This document shows positions 54,449 to 62,550 of a stretch of DNA of 64,000 nucleotides, piece by piece (within the stretch, counting starts at the first letter, position 1; each line of letters begins with the position of its first letter). The position numbers and the translations under genes were made by a program. This stretch comes from Sphingobacterium sp. (GTDB taxonomy: Bacteria > Bacteroidota > Bacteroidia > Sphingobacteriales > Sphingobacteriaceae). The notes under the pieces are model-generated. The model was not told the DNA's origin. It worked only from the letters and a program-made list of their open reading frames with translations, and made no database searches. The stretch spans positions 1-64,000 of the forward strand of contig JAITLV010000333.1 in the NCBI GenBank assembly GCA_031277685.1, given 5' to 3'.

Positions 54449-54829
54449 TTAAACTAATGGGGGGTGAAAAATTGTAAAGACTGGTCTATAAGAATAATTT
54501 TCATTGTATTCTGGGAACGAGCGTTCCGCTAAATCTTCCTGAAATAAAGAAGATACCTTAAAATCAAAATTTTCCGAATTATTGATAAAAACAACATCAA
54601 TTATACGTGATTCTAGTTTTTTTTGTTCCTTTTCTTCATGTTCGCGCATTTTCTTCATGAGGATACATTGCCCTCTACAAGATAGAGCCTTTTCGTTGAA
54701 GCGGTTGATACATTCGTAACGTGCAATGTAATCTCTGTTCAGCTCAAAAATGGACCACAGCCATACGGTAGAGAAGCTCTGAAGAAGCATCAAAGGCAAT
54801 AAAATCCATATAAACTGTCTCGCTTTCAT
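54449..54829 (-). CDS. small membrane protein with CxGxC motif
   Basis: A 126-residue protein from the ATG at 54829. It has one N-terminal membrane segment (FIWILLPLMLLQSFSTVWLW) and then NRFNEKALSCRGQCILMKK with C51 and C55, followed by a charged helix (MREHEEKEQKKLESR). A short membrane protein with this Cys pair beside a copper receptor suggests a copper-binding or redox role (inference). An upstream in-frame ATG at 54865 would precede the promoter. It has a full consensus promoter and is first in the copper locus. Confidence 0.7.
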   Translation of the reverse strand: MKARQFIWILLPLMLLQSFSTVWLWSIFELNRDYIARYECINRFNEKALSCRGQCILMKKMREHEEKEQKKLESRIIDVVFINNSENFDFKVSSLFQEDLAERSFPEYNENYSYRPVFTIFHPPLV

Positions 54830-54842
54830 GTTGTGAATTCGA

Positions 54843-54874
54843 CAAATATATAAATGAATCCCCAATTACACAAA
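54843..54874 (-). promoter_or_regulatory. consensus promoter of the copper locus
   Basis: On the minus strand TTTG (54874-54871), 20 nt, TATATTTG (54850-54843), then 13 nt to the ATG at 54829. Among the best promoter matches in the window. Confidence 0.6.
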
Positions 54875-54890
54875 TTCAAGAGCAACAGAT

Positions 54891-54920
54891 AGTCCCCAGC
54901 TAAAGCGCTAACTGGGGACT
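54891..54920 (-). terminator. hairpin after the GH30 operon
   Basis: Perfect 9-bp GC-rich stem AGTCCCCAG / CTGGGGACT with a 12-nt loop, 19 nt after the last stop of the polysaccharide locus. No U-tract, so termination strength is uncertain. Confidence 0.5.
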
Positions 54921-54938
54921 GAAAAATCAAAAAACAGA

Positions 54939-56273
54939 TTATTTTGGTGTAACTATCAGTACAGCTTTTTTATTACCTGCTGTCAAATCTAACGTGAACG
55001 TATACGACCTACCAGCTTCTAATACTTTACCTGTTTTTATACCCAAATTTCCAGCATCACGCCCATTGGTACCACTACCAACAAAAATTAAATCACTTGA
55101 AGTTGTAACATCTGTCCCCCCAAATTCTCCGCCCCAGCCCTTCTGATGGAAAAACTTGAAGTTGATGTTATCCGTATTGATCGATTCTCCTGCTTTTAAA
55201 GTAATTTGGTATTTTTTATTCCCTTGTGGTGCTAAACAGAGTGCTTTATCTGTATTCCAGCCAACCTGATTACTGGACACTTTTGGTTTGCCAACTCCTT
55301 CTCCAATAATCCATACAGCTCCAGTACCATCTTCCTGCAATTTAGCAAGTTCATTCCCAGCCATTGCCTCAACGACAAAATACTTTAGTGCAAAGTCTGC
55401 AGTAATCCGATATTTTCCGCTGACTCCATTAAAAGTAATGGCCCCATCAGCAGATTGACTGAAAAAATCTGGGTCAATCCACCAATCTTTTAGATCCGAG
55501 ATTCCATCTATTGTCACCGGATTACTCTTGGTCATATTCAGTTCAGCTTTAAAATGCGTATCATCCAGACGACTGAATACCGTTCCATTGAGCGCATAGG
55601 CGATAATAAATGGTGATGCCTGATAGGTCAGGGTATTAAATGCGACACTATATACACCAGAAGTCGAATTCGAGAAAGGGATATCCAAGATCGACCCAAG
55701 TGTAATCGCATTATTGACCCATCCAAAATTCATGATATTCCCCTGTGCACCAACCTTTGGCGCCTGAATATATCCTTTTACAGAAAACGGAAAATCCTCT
55801 TTGGCTGCATACTGATTTCGACCCATTTTCTCCATTCGATAAGACCTTGATTCGGTCACCAAAGTGAGGTATGGAAAGTCTGGACGGCTTAAGTCTATGT
55901 CAAAGGATTGTTCGCTTTTCTTCTGACTAATATTCTGTAGCACAAATTTAATCGTGGCTTTACCATCTGGAATATCCTTCAAAAAAGGGACATAAATTTT
56001 TCCGCTATAGTCACCATTTTCTTTTGTACGGATCGTCGTTTCAGAGACTTTATCATCTGTATAAAATAATTGGACTTTCAGTGTGGATAATGCGACATTG
56101 TTATCCGATACATGAGCATTAAACACCAAACTATCGCCAAAATGAGCAGCAGCAACATCCGATTTCAATTCAATTTTGGGATCACCAATTTGATAGACAT
56201 ATTTTTCATCCTTTTTACAAGAACTTACAACAGCTATTGTTCCCAATAACATATTGATGAGATATCTTTTCAT
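54939..56273 (-). CDS. SusE/SusF-like surface glycan-binding lipoprotein
   Basis: A lipoprotein of about 444 residues (lipobox AVVSSC). The N-terminal half has Ig-like strands (LKSDVAAAHFGDSLVFNAHVSD); the C-terminal part has SusE/F-type starch-binding-like blocks (VWIIGEGVGKPKVSSNQVGW, INFKFFHQKGWGGEFGGTDV) rich in exposed Trp. Such proteins hold polysaccharide at the cell surface. It follows GH30 in the operon; ATG at 56273 with AGGA upstream is preferred to one at 56297 that overlaps GH30. Confidence 0.82.
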   Translation of the reverse strand: MKRYLINMLLGTIAVVSSCKKDEKYVYQIGDPKIELKSDVAAAHFGDSLVFNAHVSDNNVALSTLKVQLFYTDDKVSETTIRTKENGDYSGKIYVPFLKDIPDGKATIKFVLQNISQKKSEQSFDIDLSRPDFPYLTLVTESRSYRMEKMGRNQYAAKEDFPFSVKGYIQAPKVGAQGNIMNFGWVNNAITLGSILDIPFSNSTSGVYSVAFNTLTYQASPFIIAYALNGTVFSRLDDTHFKAELNMTKSNPVTIDGISDLKDWWIDPDFFSQSADGAITFNGVSGKYRITADFALKYFVVEAMAGNELAKLQEDGTGAVWIIGEGVGKPKVSSNQVGWNTDKALCLAPQGNKKYQITLKAGESINTDNINFKFFHQKGWGGEFGGTDVTTSSDLIFVGSGTNGRDAGNLGIKTGKVLEAGRSYTFTLDLTAGNKKAVLIVTPK

Positions 56274-56284
56274 AATCCTGCTAT

Positions 56285-57778
56285 TTATTTTGTCCAACGA
56301 TAAGAGACGACTGATTTTGCGGGCACCTCGTAGCTAAAGTGGTGTTTACCATCTGTCAACGTGATTTTACGATTGTCAGTCGATTCATTCAAGGCCACCA
56401 CAGCATACGTACCATCCGTATTTTGAAAGGCACTATACACCAATCCTTCCGCTGTATAGCCAGTAGCCCCAATTCGTATCGCTCCGGACTTAACGACAGA
56501 TGACAGGTGTCCTACAATATAGTAATGCGAGTTGCGTGTGATACTCTTATAATTTGCTTTACTAATATCCACAGCACCATAGCAAGTCTGACAACCGCCT
56601 TCCCGATTAGGTCCTTTATCGGTATCCAACATGAGATTCCAAACAATAACACCTTTACTCCAGTTGTTTACTGTTCCCAACGCCACCTCACGCATATCTT
56701 CCATCAGGCGCTTGTCAAGGTTACGGCCATCGTTCCATTCTCCGATAGATGTCTCTGTAAAAACCAACTCTTTATCTGGCCGCTGATTATGAATATCGAT
56801 CAGTTCTGCCTTATCTCCACCATAATTGTGGTAAGCTGCTCCAGCGATGAAAGAAGCCGCCCCTGCGTCATTATAGATCTTAATAGGATAATCCTCCTGA
56901 TCAGCCATATCATCGTAATTATAATTATGGTCAAACGCATAGATCTTCGTTGCGATATTAGCAGCTTTGAGCTGCGGGCCTAAAGATTGCTTGATAAATG
57001 CCTGTTGTTCTTGCCATGACATGTACATTGAAGCCGAATTTTTTCGATTCAATGGTTCATTTTGAACAGTAATGGAATAAATATTAATGCCTTCTTTCTG
57101 CATTGCCTGAAGCCATTGCACGAAATACCAGCCATAATCCTGATAGTATTTTGGATTTAATTGACCGCTGGTCCAAGAATCAAAAGGTTTTAAATCTGTC
57201 AGATTATTGACCTTCATCCATTTTGGAGGTGTCCAGGGCGATCCCATAATTTTGACATTCGGATTGATAGCCAGTATCTCCTTCAGTACTGGGATGACGT
57301 ATTGTGTTTCTTCTGACTGCAATCCAAAATTCTCTTTTCCTTCTTTATCCCAGCAGGTATACTCGCTCAACGAAAAATCTGAACATCCAATTGCGATACG
57401 AATATAGCTCATGCCCATGCCTTCTTTATCAGAGAAAGTTTCCGTAAGAAATTTCGTACGATCCTCTTTTCCCATTTTCATGAGATTATAACAGGTAGAA
57501 CCCGTAATTGCCGCACCAAATCCATCCATCGTTTGAAACTTTTGGGTAGGATCTAGGGTAATGGTGTTGGGGGACATATTGAACTTTGTACTAAAATCGA
57601 CATATTGTTTTGTCAGATCATAAGAACGGTCTGTGGTAGTTGTCATAATAGTGACATCGCCAGATTTTTTGATATCGTCCCCTTGAGAAGGGGTAAAGCT
57701 ATCACGGTTACAAGATGTTGCTGCAATCAAACAAGACAACAAGAATGTATATATCATAGTGTTATTATTACGTTTCAT
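56285..57778 (-). CDS. GH30 family glycoside hydrolase, lipoprotein
   Basis: A protein of about 497 residues (lipobox AATSC, C23). The TIM barrel carries FQTMDGFGAAITGST, the acid/base E241 in SITVQNEPLN and the nucleophile E342 in LVFTETSIGEWNDG; the beta-domain tail ends VPAKSVVSYRW. GH30 enzymes of Bacteroidota glycan loci are often beta-1,6-glucanases or beta-glucosidases. With SusCD and a SusE/F-like protein it forms a compact glucan locus; beta-1,6-glucan is my best guess. ATG at 57778 is taken over a TTG at 57784. Confidence 0.9.
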   Translation of the reverse strand: MKRNNNTMIYTFLLSCLIAATSCNRDSFTPSQGDDIKKSGDVTIMTTTTDRSYDLTKQYVDFSTKFNMSPNTITLDPTQKFQTMDGFGAAITGSTCYNLMKMGKEDRTKFLTETFSDKEGMGMSYIRIAIGCSDFSLSEYTCWDKEGKENFGLQSEETQYVIPVLKEILAINPNVKIMGSPWTPPKWMKVNNLTDLKPFDSWTSGQLNPKYYQDYGWYFVQWLQAMQKEGINIYSITVQNEPLNRKNSASMYMSWQEQQAFIKQSLGPQLKAANIATKIYAFDHNYNYDDMADQEDYPIKIYNDAGAASFIAGAAYHNYGGDKAELIDIHNQRPDKELVFTETSIGEWNDGRNLDKRLMEDMREVALGTVNNWSKGVIVWNLMLDTDKGPNREGGCQTCYGAVDISKANYKSITRNSHYYIVGHLSSVVKSGAIRIGATGYTAEGLVYSAFQNTDGTYAVVALNESTDNRKITLTDGKHHFSYEVPAKSVVSYRWTK

Positions 57779-57793
57779 AAACAATTGAAATAA

Positions 57794-59314
57794 TTAGTAT
57801 CCTGGATTCTGAACTAGGTTAGGATTTTGGTCAATTTTGGCTTGTGGAATCGGTAAACGGTACGAATACTGATTAAATGGATACACGCGCGCTTTCCGTC
57901 CCGAATCGTTCGCATAGACCGCATTCATTACAGTCTCAACTTTATTCAAGCGCACAAGATCAAACCAACGTTGTCCCTCGAAAGCTAATTCTAAACGACG
58001 TTCTTTGAGATATGCATCCAATAAAGCATCTTTATTTGTGCGGATAGCAGCAGGTAATTTAGGCAACTTGACCCGAGCCCGAATTTTATCAATAATGTCC
58101 GCTGCAGCAGCTAAATCAGAGCCTTGTTGAATCATCGCTTCAGCTTTTAGCAATAAGATGTCGGCATAGCGCAATTTGATAATGCTGTTCATGCCAGAAC
58201 GGAGTTTAAACATAAAAGGATAGTGATTCGCGGGATAATAGTTACTCCAGGTTGCTGTATAATAAACAATAGATTGCTCCATCCGAAGCTGATCCCCTTC
58301 GTTGGTATATGCCTGTATGAGGTCTCTTGATGGTGTAACCCATTTTGCCCAAGTGAAACTATAATCGTAATTGGCAAGATCACGTCCGAACATCCACGTC
58401 GCCCAATTACCGCCCCCTGGCATAAACTGTGCTTCCAAAATAGATTCTTTCGTATTTCGTTTCACTAAATCTGTATGGGCGGCATTCAATTCATACAACT
58501 CCGAATAATTAGCATTTAGATCAAAACCATCGGCTGCTAGTCCATCAGCATACTGAATAACTTTTGCATAGTCACGAATCGGTTTTTCAGCATATATCTT
58601 CGCAAGCATCGCGCGAGCAACGGATTTCGTAAACAAGGTTTTATTTGCTGGATTATTATTCGGTGCATCTGCCAACCCTGCCAATAGATCGCTTTCAATT
58701 TGGCGATAAGCCTCTTCTTCGGTATTCTGTTTAGGGAAATACTGCGGATATACTTCTTCAACATTTTCAGCAGTAATATCTGGAGCCTGTGTAGTTATCA
58801 CTGGAATCAAGCCAAAAATACGCACCATATCGAACATCGCTAATGCTCTAAAAATCCTTCCCTGTGCCTTATACAGCTTAATATCCGATTCACTGACAGA
58901 TTTATCAGCCACACTATCGATGTTTATAATCAGCTGATTTGCTCGACCGATATCTTCCAGGTATCTTCCCCAATCACGGTCTACAACAGAATTGGAGCCC
59001 TCTATCGAATTATTTTCGAAAGGAATTACTTCGGCTCCAGTAGTCCCACCATAAGCATTGTCTGCATGAGCATCACCAATCAATAGCAAATCTACATACC
59101 AATGCTCCTGTCTGTCCTTCATCCGCTGATAAAGTCCTGCCAGATAATTATCTACTTCACTCTTATTTTTAAACACGATCTGATTACCTTCTTCCGTTTT
59201 CCCCTGACTCGCATCTGAATAACCATCCAGCGGATCTCTATTTAAAGAACATGAAGAAGCTAAAACGCCTGTCAATAGTAATGCAAATACAATATTGTTA
59301 TATATCTTTTTCAT
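57794..59314 (-). CDS. SusD/RagB family glycan-binding lipoprotein
   Basis: A 506-residue outer-membrane lipoprotein (lipobox VLASSC, Cys at about 22). It has the opening SLNRDPLDGYSD, TPR helices (KAQGRIFRALAMFDMVRIFG) and the C-terminal RagB block IKLRYADILLLKAEAMIQQG, LKERRLELAFEGQRWFDLVR and QNPNLVQNPGY. It follows SusC by 10 bp and precedes GH30. Confidence 0.94.
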   Translation of the reverse strand: MKKIYNNIVFALLLTGVLASSCSLNRDPLDGYSDASQGKTEEGNQIVFKNKSEVDNYLAGLYQRMKDRQEHWYVDLLLIGDAHADNAYGGTTGAEVIPFENNSIEGSNSVVDRDWGRYLEDIGRANQLIINIDSVADKSVSESDIKLYKAQGRIFRALAMFDMVRIFGLIPVITTQAPDITAENVEEVYPQYFPKQNTEEEAYRQIESDLLAGLADAPNNNPANKTLFTKSVARAMLAKIYAEKPIRDYAKVIQYADGLAADGFDLNANYSELYELNAAHTDLVKRNTKESILEAQFMPGGGNWATWMFGRDLANYDYSFTWAKWVTPSRDLIQAYTNEGDQLRMEQSIVYYTATWSNYYPANHYPFMFKLRSGMNSIIKLRYADILLLKAEAMIQQGSDLAAAADIIDKIRARVKLPKLPAAIRTNKDALLDAYLKERRLELAFEGQRWFDLVRLNKVETVMNAVYANDSGRKARVYPFNQYSYRLPIPQAKIDQNPNLVQNPGY

Positions 59315-59324
59315 TTTTCCCTCC

Positions 59325-62297
59325 TTAAAACTCTAGATTAACACCAAGCACAAACGATCTGTTCTGTGGATACGTACCCCAATCAATGCCCTGTACTCCG
59401 CCATTATCTCCCCATTGGTTTACCTCTGGATCCATCCCCGAATACTTCGTCAATGTCAGCAAATTACTGACAGAGAAGTAAGGCTGTATTTTTTGGATAC
59501 CTATCCGTTTCAATTTTTCCGTTCCAATAGCGTAACCGAGTGAGATATTCTTAACACGTAAATAGCTACCATCCTCGACAAAGTAAGTTGAATTTTTTAT
59601 ATCAAATCCGGCTTTGGGTACATGTGTAATTTGTCCCGGCACCTGCCATCTATCCAACACAACTGTTGTTTGGTTGCGCCCGTCATACATTCCTTCAGTC
59701 TCCATACGACTTGCGTTAAATATATCATTACCATAAGTCCCTTGAATAAAAATACTGAGGTCAAAATTCTTCCAGGAGAAACTATTAGTCAATCCATAAA
59801 CAAATTTCGGGTTTGGATTTCCAATATAAGTTCTGTCTGATGAAGATATTCTACCATCTCCATTTAAATCACGATACATCAACTCCCCAGTTTCAGGATC
59901 TACGCCGTCAGATATATAACCAAAAAATCCCCCTAGAGATCTGCCAGGCTCATTCCGAACAACAGTCTCATTGACCGTATTATTTGTGACAGCATCATAA
60001 TAAATCTTTTGTAGATCCAATTTGTCCAATCTATTTTTGTTAAAAGAGATATTGAAATCAGTATTCCATTGAAATTCTCCAATCAAATTTTTTGAATTGA
60101 CTCCGAATTCAAATCCTTTATTCGTCATCTCTCCCCCATTACGCTTGATACTATTTGCTTTTTGTCCGTCAGGAATTTTAGCATCAACGAGTAGATTCTT
60201 TGTTTTTTTATGGTAATAATCCGCAGTAAAAGTTAAACGGCTTTGTAATGCCGTAAAATCAATACCCACGTTAGCTTGTGTTGTGGTTTCCCAAGTGAGA
60301 TCTTTCGCTCTTAAAGTTTTGGAAACATTTATATTTGGCACGGATTGATCCTGTCCAGTCACAAACCATTGTATACGTTGAATCTCAGCAAAAGATAAAT
60401 AGGCATAATCTCCCAGTCCCGATTGGTTACCTGTCTGTCCCCAACCACCCCTAATTTTGAAATCATTTATCCAGTCTACATCCTTCATAAAATCTTCTGC
60501 GGAAACACGCCATGCAGCCGAAACAGAAGGGAAATAGCCCCAACGTCCCGCCGGACTCAATTTGGAAGATCCATCGGCACGCATATTCGCTGTTACTAGA
60601 TATTTTCCATCATAATTATACATCGCCCGGGCGAAATAAGACATGATAGCCCAATTGGAAGCTCCCGATCCCGTCCTATCCCAGGATATCTTATTGGCAG
60701 CATTTAAGGTTTGTACGATATCATTGGCATAATTGGATCCATAAATATAACTGTTTGAATACTTTGAATCAGTCCAGGAGGATCCTAACATTCCTTCAAA
60801 ACGATGCTTTCCAATTTGCTTTGTATAGTTTAATACATTATCCCATGTCAATACCGTATTCGTATTACGAAGATCGGAAGCCTCACCGATCTGGTTTCGA
60901 CCTTGCGTTGTCAAAATCGGATCTAAAAATGTGGTCAATATACCATTTCGCCGATCTATTGAAAAAGATGATTTCAATGTCAGCTCTGGAGAAAAGGTAA
61001 ATAACGCGCTACCTGTAGCCAAAAGGCGATTTTCTCTATTATTATTATTTTTAGTCCGGCCTAAGTTGTCCAGTGGGCTCGTAATATTTACGCCATAAAA
61101 TTTATTATAGTATTGATTTGGATGAAGTGGATCCCATATTGGAGCATACGTTGGTGTATTGATGACCGAAGTAACCACTCCGCCGCGATTGGAACCCTGT
61201 CCAGATAAAATACCATTCCTATTGTAGTCAGAGTAATTGATATTCGCATTCACTTTCAACCATTTACGAACTTGATTATCAATATTGGCCCGGAAATTAT
61301 ACCGCCGAAAAAATGAACCTTCCAATGTACCTTTTTCGTTTAGATATCCGCCACCGAGATAATAACGCAGCTTTTCATTCCCATCTGAAATAGATAATTG
61401 ATAATTTTGCTGAATCCCTGTCTTGTAGGTTTCTTTAAACCAATCTGTCTGATCATTCAGGTCAAGTGGTAGTTTGACAATTCCAATATCATCCATTAGA
61501 TTCTTATACTGCTGGGTATTGAGTACGTTCACGGTATTATTAACGACATTGGCCGTCATCTGTGCGCCTAATGTTATTTTCGCCTCTCCCGCCTTTCCAG
61601 ATTTTGTAGTCACCAAGATAACACCATTAGCCGCGCGTGAACCATATATCGCAGCCGAAGATGCATCTTTAAGAATCTGGATATCGGCAATATCATTGGG
61701 TGAAAGAAATCTGATATCTTCCACGGGTAAACCATCGACCACATATAACGGTGCATTACTGCTATTAAATGAGGTTGTACCACGCACACGGATACTCATA
61801 TCTGCACCGGGTTCGCCACTTGGTTGGATGACTGAAACACCAGCAGCCTTACCTTGAATGGCCTGACCTAAATTCGCAACAGGCCTCTTTTCCAGGTCTT
61901 TAGTTGATACAGATGAAACTGCCGTCGTGACATCTTTGCGCTTGACAGTACCATACCCTATTACCACAACATCTTCCAACACATTACTTGCTGGAGTCAA
62001 TTGTACGGTCAGCGTAGCCTGGTTCGCAGTGAACTCTTTGCTTTCATAGCCGACAAATGAGAATAACAAACCAGTACCCGAAGGAACTGAAATTTGAAAA
62101 CGGCCTTCCCCATTACTGGAGACGGCGTTGCTTGTACCTTTCTGTGTAATTGTTACGCCAGAGAGTGGTTTCTGATCCTGTGCATCCAGGACTCGCCCAC
62201 TGACCTGAATGCGGTCTTGTGCAAATACCACATTCAACCAGGTACACAGAAAAATCAGCCCTATTGAAAAGGTTACTTTTCGAGTAAAGTGAATCAT
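59325..62297 (-). CDS. SusC/RagA family TonB-dependent glycan transporter
   Basis: A 990-residue transporter. Signal peptide about 1-26; carboxypeptidase-like domain VSGRVLDAQDQKPLSGVTIT; plug with VVVIGYGTVKRKDVTTAVSS, NLGQAIQGKAAGVSVIQPSG, APLYVVDGLPV and ILKDASSAAIYGSRAANGVI; barrel ending SFVLGVNLEF. First gene of the glucan locus, downstream of the DUF6377 regulator on the same strand with a 253-bp gap that holds a palindrome and a -7 box. Confidence 0.95.
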   Translation of the reverse strand: MIHFTRKVTFSIGLIFLCTWLNVVFAQDRIQVSGRVLDAQDQKPLSGVTITQKGTSNAVSSNGEGRFQISVPSGTGLLFSFVGYESKEFTANQATLTVQLTPASNVLEDVVVIGYGTVKRKDVTTAVSSVSTKDLEKRPVANLGQAIQGKAAGVSVIQPSGEPGADMSIRVRGTTSFNSSNAPLYVVDGLPVEDIRFLSPNDIADIQILKDASSAAIYGSRAANGVILVTTKSGKAGEAKITLGAQMTANVVNNTVNVLNTQQYKNLMDDIGIVKLPLDLNDQTDWFKETYKTGIQQNYQLSISDGNEKLRYYLGGGYLNEKGTLEGSFFRRYNFRANIDNQVRKWLKVNANINYSDYNRNGILSGQGSNRGGVVTSVINTPTYAPIWDPLHPNQYYNKFYGVNITSPLDNLGRTKNNNNRENRLLATGSALFTFSPELTLKSSFSIDRRNGILTTFLDPILTTQGRNQIGEASDLRNTNTVLTWDNVLNYTKQIGKHRFEGMLGSSWTDSKYSNSYIYGSNYANDIVQTLNAANKISWDRTGSGASNWAIMSYFARAMYNYDGKYLVTANMRADGSSKLSPAGRWGYFPSVSAAWRVSAEDFMKDVDWINDFKIRGGWGQTGNQSGLGDYAYLSFAEIQRIQWFVTGQDQSVPNINVSKTLRAKDLTWETTTQANVGIDFTALQSRLTFTADYYHKKTKNLLVDAKIPDGQKANSIKRNGGEMTNKGFEFGVNSKNLIGEFQWNTDFNISFNKNRLDKLDLQKIYYDAVTNNTVNETVVRNEPGRSLGGFFGYISDGVDPETGELMYRDLNGDGRISSSDRTYIGNPNPKFVYGLTNSFSWKNFDLSIFIQGTYGNDIFNASRMETEGMYDGRNQTTVVLDRWQVPGQITHVPKAGFDIKNSTYFVEDGSYLRVKNISLGYAIGTEKLKRIGIQKIQPYFSVSNLLTLTKYSGMDPEVNQWGDNGGVQGIDWGTYPQNRSFVLGVNLEF

Positions 62298-62414
62298 ATG
62301 ATATAAAAAAATTGGTTATTATTTTATCTTTGGTTATTCCAAATTGGCGTGGAGTTTCCCCTGCTCCATCGCTCAAAACAAAACTAACAGGACCTAGACA
62401 GGAATAAAAGCGAG

Positions 62415-62431
62415 GGTACTTAAAAAGTACC
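62415..62431. promoter_or_regulatory. palindrome in the susC leader
   Basis: Perfect inverted repeat GGTACTT-AAA-AAGTACC. It lies just after the expected transcription start of the glucan locus and a related half (AGTACTT) lies near 62495. Could be an operator or a leader hairpin. Confidence 0.45.
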
Positions 62432-62443
62432 TAAAGAAAAACG

Positions 62444-62451
62444 CAAAGCTA
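62444..62451 (-). promoter_or_regulatory. candidate -7 box of the glucan locus
   Basis: TAGCTTTG on the minus strand, exact match; leader about 140 nt. The nearest TTG is about 29 nt upstream, so the -33 element is poor. Confidence 0.35.
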
Positions 62452-62550
62452 TAAAAATCAGAATTTTACGAAAATAAACACAAGATAAAAAGTACTAAAA
62501 AGAGGCAAAAAACACCTTATATTTTATTCTTTTGCACGCATCAAGTGTTA

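Noticed and set aside
56507..56983. 158-codon open frame on the plus strand
   Set aside because: It is antisense to the GH30 gene, has no start context and its sequence looks like a mirrored reading of a real gene.
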